64,000 bases of DNA from Dermanyssus gallinae (GCA_003439945.1 QVRM01005617.1:68501-132500); one strand, 5' to 3'; shown: positions 1 through 12,659, counted from the first letter of the stretch. The notes: generated from the sequence alone by a model not told the origin. Made by a program: numbers and translations.

Positions 1-161
1 ATAGACCTTTTTGTCGATGAATTGTAGAGAAGACACCGATGATACAGACGAAATTGGATTTATTGATGCTCTACGATAGCCGTATGTTCAAATAAAACTG
101 TTTTCTCGGTTGCCGACGAATCGTAGAGCGAGGACCGAACAAAACGTTGCCGCTTTGAAAT

Positions 162-1241
162 CTACTGGAGACTGTCAACAAACTCAGTGAAGTCTGCGTC
201 GTTCTCGAACACAAGGCTGTAAGTTTCCTTACCAAATATATGCTTCAGAGTGTGTTTCAGGTCTTCGTAAGCTTCCCTCAGCTCTACGCGCACCTCAGCC
301 AGAGTGGCCTTCAGCTTCTCCTTCTTTTCGCCCAGAGAAGCCCTCCACTGTTTCGTGAGCTCGGCCAGTTTGACTTTCTGTTCAGCAATTTTCTCCTTAA
401 GGGCGTTAAGGAGATCACTCATGCCGTAGACGTCGCTGCCCTCGGTTTTCTTTTTACCGAAAAGGTCACGGAAATGTTCGCGGATTTCGTCTCGTAGTTG
501 TCTCGCTTCATTCTTGAGGGCGACCAGAGCTTTTTTGATCTCTTCTTTAGCGGCGGCGCCTGCAATCTTGACCATTTTGGCTGTCTCCTTGAGCTGAGCT
601 AATTTTTTCAGTAGCTTCACTCGTAGGGCTTTCACGGTGTCAACCATGTACGTCTCATCCTCTGGTTCAGTGTCTGGTTCGCTTGTTGGGGTCTCGGTTG
701 TCGTATCCTTGCCAAAAATCTCACGCAGAGTCTGTTTGAGATCCTCAAATGCTCCTTTTAACTCCTTGCGAAGTTCAGCAAGCTTTACCTTAGCCTTCTC
801 TTTCTGCTCTCCCAAGATTGCCTTCAGTTCTTGCTTAATTTCCGCGATTCTTACCTTCAGAGCGCTGATTCTCTCTTTCATGGCCGCCAGCAAGGTTTTC
901 ATAATGTATTCATCGTCAAGAGAGTAAGTGTCTTTCTTGTTGAAGATGCCTTTAAGTTGCTCGACGAGGTTTTTGTGAATCCTGAGGACTTCGTCCTTAA
1001 GTTCAGCCATGGCCTTCTTAATCTCCTCCTTGGCTTCCTTTCCCTTAGCTTTGACGACATTGGAAAGTTCCCTAAGCTTGGCGAGTTTCTGCTGCAACTT
1101 TACTTTTAGAGCCCTGATAGTATCAGCAATATAGACTTCCTGCGCAAGCTCAACGTTGTTGCTTTCATCGTCGCCGACAGGCGCTGCCTGGATGGCGGCC
1201 ACAAGGGCCAGACCAGCCAGCAATGCAAGAGCGTACTTCAT
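162..1241 (-). CDS. Secreted four-repeat helical protein, copy 1
   Basis: Encodes 359 residues, function unknown. Residues 1-20 form a signal peptide (MKYALALLAG start, Ala-rich, likely cut before Pro21). The mature part has no cysteine and is rich in Lys, Glu, Ala and Leu in heptad-like spacing, so long amphipathic helices or coiled coils are expected. Four internal repeats of about 68 residues are visible: 37-104, 112-179, 198-264 and 272-339. Each starts near a Tyr/Ile/Met stretch and ends in a (I/L)F(N/G)K motif (GIFNKK, EIFGKD, DLFGKK, HIFGKE). A Thr/Pro/Glu linker (180-197) separates the two halves. The acidic tail ends in DSLQ. The ATG follows a splice acceptor directly (CAG at 1244-1242), so translation starts at the first codon of exon 2. 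An AATAAA signal lies at 64-59 on the minus strand. Lipid binding, a structural secretion or an allergen-like helical bundle are possible but unproven. Confidence 0.85.
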   Translation of the reverse strand: MKYALALLAGLALVAAIQAAPVGDDESNNVELAQEVYIADTIRALKVKLQQKLAKLRELSNVVKAKGKEAKEEIKKAMAELKDEVLRIHKNLVEQLKGIFNKKDTYSLDDEYIMKTLLAAMKERISALKVRIAEIKQELKAILGEQKEKAKVKLAELRKELKGAFEDLKQTLREIFGKDTTTETPTSEPDTEPEDETYMVDTVKALRVKLLKKLAQLKETAKMVKIAGAAAKEEIKKALVALKNEARQLRDEIREHFRDLFGKKKTEGSDVYGMSDLLNALKEKIAEQKVKLAELTKQWRASLGEKKEKLKATLAEVRVELREAYEDLKHTLKHIFGKETYSLVFENDADFTEFVDSLQ

Positions 1242-1593
1242 CTGTAAAAGAGATACAAGCTTGCGTGAGAACCTTGCACTGTCTACTGACTCTCACTATG
1301 TATCGTTTGAGAGTGTTTAACAATTGTCACACAAGTACTATATTTGTAAGTATCCTGAGTAGTAAACATACATATGATTGTAAGCAATGTAGATTGTATC
1401 AAATAAAGACGCTGAATGTGAAAGCTGTGAGTCCATTCAGGCTTGGGCAGAGTGCTCTATTACGACAGCGCGCTGAGCAAAATGCATCCTCAAAGACTTA
1501 ATGGTTCTCAACGTACCTTGACCACCAGGTGGTTGAGAGTTAAAGGTCAATCTGGGCGGAAGAATGTCAGGGTGCGCCTCTTGTTCGACGGGT
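1242..1593 (-). other. Leader intron and noncoding exon 1 of copy 1
   Basis: On the minus strand a consensus donor AAG|GTACGT sits at 1516-1511 and a pyrimidine-rich acceptor (CTCTTTTACAG) ends at 1242, giving a 275-nt intron whose 3' end touches the ATG. The noncoding exon would run from a start near 1590, judged from the TATA box, to 1517. Copies 2 and 3 keep the same donor and acceptor, although copy 3 differs at many surrounding bases, which supports real splicing. The transcription start is inferred. Confidence 0.65.
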
Positions 1594-1618
1594 GGTGCAA
1601 AAATGATCCGTTGCACGC

Positions 1619-1626
1619 TTTATATA
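1619..1626 (-). promoter_or_regulatory. TATA box of copy 1
   Basis: TATATAAA on the minus strand, about 100 bases upstream of the leader-exon donor. It is kept at the same relative place in copies 2 (9414-9421) and 3 (16507-16514), inside a block of about 140 bases conserved in all three. Confidence 0.65.
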
Positions 1627-2067
1627 CTAACGCGGCGGTTTGATACTGTTCCACGCAAAGTGCGGATGCGGTCCGTTACAGCCCTTTAATACTAGCGATT
1701 ATCGCGTCAACGACTTAAGGTATTAGCCGCTGTTCGAAGTGTAATAGAATAAGGAATGTTGGTGGGCTGCGGCGGATAGCCAAGACTAAATCCTGTATAT
1801 GTAAGGCAAGGTATATTTAAGAATGGACAGAGTGCTACCCTAGTCGCTGTTGTTATTGCCATCAATCTTATTGTCGCAGTCGAGGAGATATGTGTACTTT
1901 AATATTTAACAAAATATAAGGTGTACTTCTTGCAAACCGCCTCGGTACCCATGACAAAAGAAAATGGCTACGTTTCAGAGCAACTACTGGAGAAATTAGA
2001 GAAGGCGGCTAAGAACGTCGTATAACTACGGCATCTACGAAGTATAGGCTTCTTTCAGGACGCCGCC

Positions 2068-2102
<35 letters not shown>

Positions 2103-3430
2103 GAACTTGTCTTCCAATTGACCCCCTGAGCGACATGAGGACAAACTGAAGGTTCTGATTTAGGTTGAACTTTAGATAGCATTTTCCAGCCTACATGCAG
2201 CCACAAATATAGAACGAGCTATCGGAGCGGGTTTTAACTGTGAATATTGGCAATGCGTATAAACGGATCTATTGGTGTAAAGCATGTAGTTGTTGGACTA
2301 CATAATTTCTTTCATTAACGATAATTGATAGGTATACATTTAATAATAAAAAGGAAAACCAATTACCATTTATTAAGTGAGGCCGCTTAGTGAGCATATT
2401 GTCGAGCATCATATCTCTCGCACAGTTTCTCATCTTTGTCCCAGGTACATTGTTCATTGGATCGTGAAGACCCACTGTTTTACACTCTACATGATGAAAA
2501 CCACGCGCGGCGTCACGAGTTTCAACGTGCCGGTTCGTACGATCCGGACCTTTCGAGGCCTAATGTGGCAAAGCCTCTGTCAAACAAAATTTAGGTCTAC
2601 CTCGATAATTTTCTTGTCACGCTGACAAATAAGAGCTGTAGGCCGACGCTTGGGGCAGTTTGAATTGACCTCGTAGCTTCTCGATAATCGCGGTATTTCG
2701 GTAAACAGGTAGACAAGACGGTTTTGGGCGGTCGTGTGCAGGCCCAGCGCTCTCTTCAGGAATGTAAGAATGCTCTACTTGCCTGATTTTAATTTCGAGC
2801 TAACTTGAACCAGATATTCTCAGACTTTATTTCTTTCAAATTTTATCTTAAAATGTATTCGATACATTCCAGTTTAATTATACTCGATATTTCTAATCTC
2901 CTTCATTTTATCGATTATCAGGACCACTCGCTTGTGGTCGCGTTGCAGAGACACTTGAGGAATTCACAGCTTACTGTTCAGGGTGAGGCGAGCCGGCAAT
3001 GCACTTCTCATGTCTCCGAGAAGAAGAACAAAAATGTGACACGCAAAGCACGATACCCTGAAAGTGTGTGCTTTGTGCTACACTACATCAGGATATCCGG
3101 TATACCTGTATATCCTATCCAGTATATCTACCCAGCTTTATGACATTTCTTGAAAAGTCAGCAGTTGCCCGGATTGCCAGTTGCATGATATTTTTTCTGT
3201 CGGAGACTATTGAGACTTTAGGAGGAGGTGTTTGAATGCAGACACCATAATGCAGGAAGCGATACTGGGACGCAAGTCGTCACAGAGCGTGGTGCAGCCG
3301 AAAATAGTGGCCTCGCTACTATCCGCCCAGACAAGAAGACGAAAGCACTCGTGTTAGAAGAAGAACACACAGAGCCGGGAATGATGCCGGCGCTTCTTCT
3401 AGCCCCGGCTCTGAAGGTCGGTAACTTCCA
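1627..3430. other. Unit 1 upstream DNA, no gene seen
   Basis: Noncoding sequence shared with unit 2, with a short (TA)n tract at 2070-2098. Small ORFs here show no known motif. About 300 bases near 2660-2960 are absent from unit 2; the missing block is bounded by GAATT at both edges, which suggests a microhomology deletion in unit 2. Confidence 0.5.
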
Positions 3431-3621
3431 CAGAGTCGAGCCCGGTGGCGTGGAGGGTGCATTCGCCTGCGCCTCGCGACCGGAGGAGACGCACAGGTGC
3501 GCGGCGGGTTCGGGCCCCACCTTTGCCCCTCATTTGTATTTGTGGGGGTCCGTCTATGAAGCAATACGAAGAGCAGCCCCGTGGACGTTAAATCTTGGCT
3601 AAGGGTCAGCCCGAAAAGTTT
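3431..3621 (+). repeat. SINE-A copy (unit 1)
   Basis: A tRNA-derived SINE. It starts at AGAGTCGAGCCCGGTGGCG, has a box-B-like GGGTTCGGGCC near 3507, then the family core GGGGGTCCGTCTATGAAGCA and ends near AGCCCGAAAAG. The same family occurs at 10911-11101, 33031-33115, 60976-61170 and 62822-62999. Being in the same place in unit 2, it inserted before the unit was duplicated. The 124-aa ORF across it is not a gene. Confidence 0.75.
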
Positions 3622-5221
<1,600 letters not shown>

Positions 5222-6495
5222 TCGCATACACTCTCTAGGAAGAAAGAAGCCCTTACCAAAATTCGTCCACGACTGACACGCTTGCATCCTCAGGCCGCGC
5301 TGTGCATTTAAAGATATAGTCTGGGGTCTTCAAAGTTCAACTACACACTGTGTTCATGCCCTGCTATAGTGTGCTCTAAAGAATTAACCGCGTATGATGA
5401 CGTCAGCAGAGATATACTTAGTGAAGTCCTAAACGTCAATTTGGAAGACAACACCTGGCAGAGAGCAAGTCTCCCAATACGTGAAGGTGGTCTGGGAATA
5501 CGAAATGCTATTGACTAGCTCGTGTCTGCTACGCTGCTTCACTGATCCGTTTTGGTCCGGTCGCAGCCTCGTTAGTGGAGGAGGCAGTTCGACCACAAAT
5601 AAAAAATGAAACTAGTAAAGCGCGGGACACCATTAGAACCATGCTGGACCCGGGGCCTTTGGAAGAATATCCCAGCCAATATAACCTCGATGAGCTCAAA
5701 AGCAAAAAAAGAGCAGGGAGATCTTAGATGGGGCTTGTTACCCAGAGAGACCGCGCCGTATTCTTAGCGGCACAAGATACCTTCAGTGGGGGTTGGCTTT
5801 AAGCCTTACCCTCACCTCAGCTCGGCACCATGCTGGATCCCAACCATTTCCGCATGATGTCAGCACTTAGAATCGGCGCCCCCGTCTGCGAGCCGTTTCA
5901 GTGCAAACTGTGTGGAGAGACGGTAGATTCCAGTGGCCTACACCCATTGAATTGCCCGAAGAGCGCCGGTAGATCCTCCAGACATGCTGAACTAAACAAG
6001 GTGATTATAAGGTCTCTTAGGAAAGCCGGTATACCATCTACACTTGAACCGAGAGGTTTAGTGTCCGCTGGCGAAAGACCTGATGGGGTGACCATTGCAT
6101 TATGGTCTCATGGGGAGTCCCTTGCTTGGGATGCAACGGTTTCGTGCACCACCGCGGCTTCCTATTTACACCACAGCTCAGTTGAGCCGGGGTGGGCGGC
6201 AAAGCATGCGGAAGCCAGAAAACGCGTTAAATACACTGGACTGGAAACAAGATATACTTTCGTGCCTATTGCCATGGAGACGCTAGAACCAATCAGCAAG
6301 GAAACCGAAGCATTCTCAAAGATTTGAGTAAGCGAATTCAGGAGGTCACAAGCGACCAAAGAGAGGGTCAATTCTTGAGGCAAGCGTTGTCTTTGGCCGT
6401 TTGCAGAGGAAACGCGGCATCTATTCTAGGCGCCATGGAGTGAAATAATTATTTAAAGAATTTGCAATAATACGTTCAGACCTCACAATTGTAAC

Positions 6496-6497
<2 letters not shown>
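5222..6497 (+). pseudogene. Non-LTR retrotransposon 3' fragment (RT thumb plus nuclease-like domain)
   Basis: A degraded C-terminal piece of a non-LTR element. Frames around 5230-5520 read as a reverse-transcriptase thumb (SLGSSKFNYTL, then LPIREGGLGIRNA, with a stop soon after). From 5830 an open 165-residue stretch has a CxxC...HxxxxC zinc-finger pattern (CKLCGETVDSSGLHPLNC), then GERPDGVTIA and AWDATV, a PD-D pattern typical of the nuclease-like tail of such elements. In a shifted frame the end reads LSLAVCRGNAASILGAME and a stop near 6440. Several stops and frameshifts make it dead. It is bounded on both sides by (TA)n and absent from unit 2. The exact clade is not assigned. Confidence 0.75.
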
Positions 6498-6535
<38 letters not shown>

Positions 6536-6542
6536 TATATTG

Positions 6543-6587
<45 letters not shown>
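6498..6587. repeat. (TA)n microsatellite right of retro fragment
   Basis: About 90 bases of TA repeat that close the retrotransposon fragment. After it, sequence shared with unit 2 resumes (CACTGTGCTCATGAAAAG). Confidence 0.9.
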
Positions 6588-6589
<2 letters not shown>

Positions 6590-7795
6590 TCATATAGCAT
6601 CACTGTGCTCATGAAAAGTTCATTTGTTTTTTATAACTCCAGAAAAGAGGTTCAATTCTCAAAATGTAAACTATCTGCTTCAAAGCCATCACCACCGGAT
6701 GTAATGCGTACGCGTTTTGTCTCACATACTTATTTTTTTTAGTTCTATTTTGGGAATTGCGCATAATTCTTTCGAGCACCTTTGCAAACTTTCCCTAATC
6801 GTTCCCTAGGATGTTTTGCCTCCTAGGGTTTATGTTTCTCTTTGAAATCAACAAGTGGTCGAAGAGAAAAGGAGAATGAGAAAGCTTAAAGCTATATTGA
6901 AAACCGAAAGCGAGTCATAAGTCGGTGTGTTAATGGGACCCAAAATCTAGGAATTGCGAAGCAAAACTCTTCAGTTAGCTTCGCAATTCCTAGATAGCTT
7001 CAGCACACCCCACACAGCAATTATATGTGCAGTGTGGGGTGTCTGCTCATGCGTGGTTTGTGGCATACCGGTACACTTTGCATTGCTTAACTGAATATGA
7101 GTCTATGTTTAACTGTCAGAAGCTCCGACATACATAACTACATTTAGCTCGAATTATAAAATAAACTTTTATTACTAACATAAGCGCTGTGAGCACTACA
7201 TTCTGATCATTAGAACAACAATGGTGAATAAAGTTCTACCGTAGGGAGAGCTATGCTAACAGTGATACACTACGCCTAAAACCAGAGTCAATAAAGTACG
7301 TATACCATTTTTCGTACCCTTAAAGAGAATTCTCAACACAGGGAACAACCTTTACTAAACACGTGACATAACGAGTCTGTAAGGTACTACTGGCGTTTCA
7401 CAGCGTGGCAGAGCGTTCCAAGCTATCGCGGAGATAGCCATCGATCTCTCCGTTCTGACGATAGCGCCAACGACATTATAGGAAAGCGATATATGTGTAT
7501 AGAATTTTGTTTTCTTTGTCAGTATCACGTACCCTTTTGCCGAAAAATTATATAGAAGGCTGGCCGATGTTGATCCAGCCTTCTTTACCTTTATGCCTGC
7601 CCTCACTTCGGGCACGTGGAAGAATCCAATATGGAAAATCGTATTCTTACTCTTCGATTCGCTGTGCATAGGATTCATCATAAAATGTGTGTTTTACCTG
7701 GCCGCCATGAAGCTGACGAATCAACATATCATTTACTTGAATGATCCAACCCGGTTTCTGTAAACCGTCTAATATAACAAAATATAATACCTGCT
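6588..7795. other. Unit 1 right part, no gene seen
   Basis: Noncoding. Two inverted repeats lie here: a perfect 17-bp stem at 6946-6962 and 6978-6994 with a 15-nt loop, and ACACCCCACA/TGTGGGGTGT near 7004-7041. Unit 2 lacks the first at the same place. About 7412-7622 is also missing from unit 2. Confidence 0.5.
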
Positions 7796-7956
7796 GTTTG
7801 GTCAATAAATTACTTATATTATAGAGAAGGCAACAAGGATTCAGACAAGAATGCATTTATTGAGATGACTTATGATTGCTGTATGTTCAAGGAGAACTGT
7901 TCGGTTGCCGAAGAATCATACAGCAAGGGCCGAACAAAATTGTATCGCTTTGAGAT

Positions 7957-9036
7957 TTACTGGAGGCTGTCAACAAACTCAGCAAAGTCGGCGTCGTTTT
8001 CGAACACAAGACTGTAAGTTTCCTTGCCAAATATGTGCTTCAGGGTGTGCTTCAGGTCTTCGTAAGCTTCCCTCAGCTCTACGCGCACCTCAGCCAGAGT
8101 GGCCTTCAGTTGCTCCTTCTTTTCGCCCAGAGAAACCCTCCACTGCTTCGTGAGCTCGGCCAGTTTGACTTTCTGTTCAGCAATTTTCTCCTTAAGGGCG
8201 TTAAGGAGATCACTCATGCCGTAGATATCGCTGCCCTCGGTTTTCTTTTTACCGAAAAGGTCACGGAAATGTTCACGGATTTCGTCTCGTAGTTGTCTTG
8301 CTTCATTCTTGAGAGCGACCAGAGCTTTTTTGATCTCTTCTTTAGCGGCGGCGCCTGCAATCTTGACCATTTTGGCTGTCTCCTTGAGCTGAGCTAATTT
8401 TTTCAGTAGCTTAACTCGTAGGGCTTTCACGGTGTCAACCATGTACGTCTCATCCTCTGGTTCAGTGTCTGGTTCGCTTGTTGGGGTTTCGGTTGTCGTA
8501 TCCTTGCCAAAAATCTCACGCAGAGTCTGTTTGAGATCCTCAAATGCTCCTTTTAACTCCTTGCGAAGTTCAGCAAGCTTTACCTTAGCCTTCTCTTTCT
8601 GCTCACCCAAGATTGCCTTCAGTTCTTGCTTAATTTCCGCGATTCTTACCTTCAGAGCGCTGATTCTCTCTTTCATGGCCGCCAGCAAGGTTTTCATAAT
8701 GTATTCATCGTCAAGAGAGTATGTGTCTTTCTTGTTGAAGATACCTTTAAGTTGCTCGACGAGGTTTTTGTGAATCCTGAGGACTTCGTCCTTAAGTTCA
8801 GCCAGGGCCTTCTTAATCTCCTCCTTGGCTTCCTTTCCCTTAGCTTTGACGACATTGGAAAGTTCCCTAAGCTTGGCGAGTTTCTGCTGCAACTTTACTT
8901 TTAGAGCCCTGATAGTATCAGCAATATAGACTTCCTGCGCAAGCTCAACGTTGTTGCTTTCATCGTCGCCGACAGGCGCTGCCTGGATGGCGGCCACAAG
9001 GGCCAGACCAGCCAGCAATGCAAGAGCGTACTTCAT
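7957..9036 (-). CDS. Secreted four-repeat helical protein, copy 2
   Basis: 359 residues, almost identical to copy 1. The differences seen are Leu for Met at 78, Ile for Val at 271, Val for Ala at 301, Gln for Lys at 309 and Ala for Thr at 352. Signal peptide, four repeats, Thr/Pro/Glu linker and tail are unchanged, and there is no cysteine. AATAAA is at 7861-7856 on the minus strand. The near-identity of coding, intron and promoter to copy 1 fits recent duplication or ongoing gene conversion. Function unknown. Confidence 0.85.
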   Translation of the reverse strand: MKYALALLAGLALVAAIQAAPVGDDESNNVELAQEVYIADTIRALKVKLQQKLAKLRELSNVVKAKGKEAKEEIKKALAELKDEVLRIHKNLVEQLKGIFNKKDTYSLDDEYIMKTLLAAMKERISALKVRIAEIKQELKAILGEQKEKAKVKLAELRKELKGAFEDLKQTLREIFGKDTTTETPTSEPDTEPEDETYMVDTVKALRVKLLKKLAQLKETAKMVKIAGAAAKEEIKKALVALKNEARQLRDEIREHFRDLFGKKKTEGSDIYGMSDLLNALKEKIAEQKVKLAELTKQWRVSLGEKKEQLKATLAEVRVELREAYEDLKHTLKHIFGKETYSLVFENDADFAEFVDSLQ

Positions 9037-9388
9037 CTGTAAAAGAGATACAAGCTTGCGTGAGAACCTTGCACTGTCTACTGACTCTCACTATGTATCG
9101 TTTGAGAGTGTTTAACAATTGTCACAAAAGTACTATATTTGTAAGTATCCTGAATGGTAAACATACATATGATTGTAAGCAATGTAGATTGTATCAAAGA
9201 AAGACGCTGAATGTGAAAGCTGTGAGTCCATTCAGGCTTGGGCAGAGTGCTCTATTACGACAGCGCGCTAAGCAAAATGCATCCTCAAAGACTTAATGGT
9301 TCTCAACGTACCTTGACCACCAGGTGGTTGAGAGTTAAAGGTCAATCTGGGCGGAAGAATGTCAGGGTGCGCCTCTTGTTCGACGGGT
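9037..9388 (-). other. Leader intron and noncoding exon 1 of copy 2
   Basis: Donor AAG|GTACGT at 9311-9306 and acceptor CAG ending at 9037 give a 275-nt intron, as in copy 1. Exon 1 is inferred to end at 9312 and to start about 25-30 bases below the TATA box. Confidence 0.65.
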
Positions 9389-9413
9389 GGTGCAAAAATG
9401 ATCCGTTGCACGC

Positions 9414-9421
9414 TTTATATA
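9414..9421 (-). promoter_or_regulatory. TATA box of copy 2
   Basis: TATATAAA on the minus strand within the conserved promoter block, identical in context to copy 1. Confidence 0.65.
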
Positions 9422-10910
9422 CTAACGCGGCGGTTTGATACTGTTTCACGCAAAGTGCGGATGCGGTCCGTTACAGCCCTTTAATACTAGCGATTATCGC
9501 ATCAACGACTTAAGGTATTAGCCGCTGTTCGAAGTGTAATAGAATAAGGAATGTTGGTGGGCTGCGGCGGATAGCCAAGACTAAATCCTGCATATGTAAG
9601 GCAAGGGATATTTAAGAATGGACAGAGTGCTACCCTAGTCGCTGTTGTTATTGTCATCAATCTTATTGTCGCAGTCGAGAAGATATGTGTACTTTAATAT
9701 TTAACAAAATATAAGGTGTACTTCTTGCAAACCGCATCGGTACCCATGACAAAAGAAAATGGCTACGTTTCAGAGCAAAATACTGGAGAAATTAAATAAG
9801 GCGGCTAAGAACGTCGTATAACTACGGCATCTACGAAGTATAGGCTTCTTTCAGGACGCCGCCAAAATGTTATATATATATATATATATATTGTGAACTT
9901 GTCTTCCAATTGACCCCCTGAGCGACATGAGGACAAGCTGAATGTTCTGATTTAGGTTGAACTTTAGATAGCATTTTCCAGCCTACATGCAGCCACAAAT
10001 ATAGAACGAGCTATCGGAGCGGGTTTTAACTGTGAATATTGGCAATGCGTATAAACGGATTTATTGGTGTAAAGCATGTAGTTGTTGGACTACATAATTT
10101 CTTTCATTACATTTAACAATAAAAAGGAAAAAACATATTACCATTTATTAAGTGAGGCCGCTTAGTGAGCATATTGTCGAGCATTATATCTCTCGCACAG
10201 TTTCTCATCTTTGTCCCAGATACATTGTTCATTGGATCGTGAGGACCCACTGTTTTGCACTCTACATGATGAAAACCACGCGCAGCTTCACGAGTTTCAA
10301 CGTGCCGGTTCGTACGATCCGGACCTTTCGAGGCCTAATGTGGCAAAGCCTCTGTCAAAAAAAATTTAGGTCTACCTCGATAATTTTCTTGTCACGCTAA
10401 CAAATAAGAGCTGTAGGCCGACGCTTGGGGCAAGTTGAATTCACAGCTTACTGTTCAGGGTGAGGCGAGCCGGCAATGCACTTCTCATGTCTCCGAGAAG
10501 AAGAACAAAAATGTGACACGCAAAGCGCGATACCCTGAAAGTGTGTGCTTTGTGCTACACTATATCAGATTATCCGGTATACCTGTATATCCTATCCAGT
10601 ATATCTGCCCAGCTTTATGACATTTCTTGAGAAGTTAGCAGTTGCCCGGATTGCCAGTTGCATGATATTTTTTCTGTCGGAGACTATTGAGACTTGAGGA
10701 GGAGGCGTTTGAATGCAGACACCATAATGCAGGGAGCGATACTGGGACGCAGGTCGTCATAGAGCATGGTGCAGCCGAAAATAGTGGCCTCGCTACTATC
10801 CGCCCGGACAAGAAGACGAACGCACTTGTGTTAGAAGAAGAACACACAGAGCCGGGAATGATGCCGGCGCTTCTTCTAGCCCCGGCTCTGAACTCGGTCG
10901 GTAACTTCCA
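9422..10910. other. Unit 2 upstream DNA, no gene seen
   Basis: Noncoding counterpart of 1627-3430 in unit 1, with a short (TA)n at 9871-9891. The join near 10435 marks the block of about 300 bases that unit 1 has and unit 2 lacks. Confidence 0.5.
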
Positions 10911-11101
10911 CAGAGTCGAGCCCGGTGGCGTGGAGGGTGCATTCGCCTGCGCCTCGCGACCGGAGGAGACACGCAGGTGCGCGGCGGGTTCGGGCCCCAC
11001 CTTTGCCCCTCATTTGTATTTATGGGGGTCCGTCTATGAAGCAATACGAAAAGCAGCCCCGTGGACGGTTAATCTTGGCTGAGGGTCAGCCCGAAAAGTT
11101 T
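10911..11101 (+). repeat. SINE-A copy (unit 2)
   Basis: Orthologous to the unit 1 SINE at 3431-3621, in the same place and orientation, so it was carried along by the duplication. Confidence 0.75.
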
Positions 11102-11378
11102 ATCAGGTATTAACTACTTTCACAGAAAGCAGCGATGATCGTGTGTGCTCGCAGCAAGCCCGGCATTACCGACGTTGTCAACGCAGCCGCCAATGCCGTA
11201 GATGTAGCAGCCCCCGGGACCACTGAACATTTTCCTGCATGCTGGCTATTAAGAATGTGGAAATTTCCAAAACAAAGTCTTTATCGATGTTACTGTGGAC
11301 TTTGCCAAACAGCTCAACGTTGTTCGTCCGAAAAACGTATCTACATATATTGGAATACTTCTATAATGTGGCTATGTA

Positions 11379-12659
11379 CAGGTAGTTCAATAAGTTCTTA
11401 GAATGAGCTTTTTAGAATTCGAATTTTGGCGCGCTTCCACCGCTATTAGGAACTGCAACTTTTCGACTGCTAGCACTCAAAATATTATGGTGATTGGCCG
11501 TTGCGATTTCGTTTGATAGCTTTTCCCGTGCAACGTATCGGCGTGATTTTTAAAAATGAAGAAAAAAGAGTTTCGAGTGGTTATCAAGCATTTTTATTTC
11601 AAAGGTTGGAATGCGACCCAAGTAAAAATTGGGTTGGACGAGACGTACGGTGACTCTGCGCCATGTTTTGCCACTGTTTCCAACTGGATTAATGTGTTAA
11701 AAGAGGTCGCAGGAGCACCGAGAATGAACTACGTCCAGGAAGCCAAAAAACGGCAACTGATGAGGAAAACATAGAGAAAGTGCGAAACATCATCGGCACA
11801 GATAAGCGAATGAACATTAAGGAGATAGCGGAGGCATTAGGAATTAGTTTAGGTAGTGTGCATTTTATCCTATACGAAGATGAAAGAGCTCAGAGAAAAA
11901 TGGCTGCCGCATTTGCTCAACCAAGGCCAAAAAAACGCGCCTGTTTTCGCTTCACAGCGAAATTTGGCCAAGATGTCGAACAATCCGTCGGATTTTTGGC
12001 GCAGATTCATGACCGTCGATGAAAGCTGGGTCCATCACTACACTCCCGAGACCCAAGAAGCATCTTGCCAATGGTGTGCACCTGATAAAGGACCTCCGAA
12101 GAGGGTGCGGACAACGGCATTGACCGGAAAGGTGATGGCTACAGTTTTTTAAGACCAACGTAGAATAATGCTGGTCGACTACCTTGAGAGCGGTAAAACG
12201 ATCACAGGAGAATATTATGCAAGACTGTTGGACTGCCTTTAGCAAGAACTCATCGTGAAACGGCCCGCTTTGCAGAAGAAGGTTGTTCTGTTTCACTAGG
12301 ACAATGCTTCTGCACACAAGTCCCGGCAAGCATCGGCAAAACTGGCCCAACTGAGGTTCGAACTTATTCAACAACCTTCCTATTCTCCAGACCTGGCCCC
12401 CTCTGATTATTTCCTCTTCGAACATTTGAAGAATAGTCTCGGTGGAAAGCGTTTTTCCAGCAATGAAGAGGTTAAGGCTGCTGTCAATGCCTATTTTCAG
12501 TCTAAAGACGCGGAATTCTACTTAAGAGGTATAAAAGCTCTGAAATCTTGGTGGGAAAAGTGTATTGAGCATCTCGGGGAGTATATCGAATAAGATAAAT
12601 TTAAAAACATGATTTGGATAATTCTTGGTTTTCATTCTAAGAACTTATTGAACTACCTG
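11379..12659 (+). mobile_element. Mariner element, decayed copy in unit 2
   Basis: A 1281-bp mariner. Both ends read CAGGTAGTTCAATAAGTTCT in inverted orientation, flanked by TA at 11377-11378 and 12660-12661. It is closely similar to the intact element at 40945-42234. Unit 1 shows the empty site with one TA near 3898-3902. The left and right termini share two base differences from the intact copy's termini, so both ends changed together and it represents a slightly different lineage. Confidence 0.92.
11556..12593 (+). pseudogene. Mariner transposase pseudogene
   Basis: Begins ATG AAG AAA like the intact copy's start region but is broken by frameshifts near 11700-11775 and by in-frame stops (TTTTTTAAGACC near 12148, CTTTAGCAAG near 12240, CACTAGGAC near 12296). 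The first catalytic region (TVDESWVHHYTPE) and the third (SPDLAPSDYF) are still readable. The last part corresponds to the end of the intact protein. It cannot make a working transposase. Confidence 0.9.

Noticed and set aside
240..1109. Plus-strand ORFs antisense to the helical-protein gene (also in copies 2 and 3)
   Set aside because: They mirror the repetitive coding strand, have no motif and recur only because the gene is copied.
3228..3602. 124-131 aa ORFs here and at 10687-11082
   Set aside because: They run through SINE-A and lack any domain.
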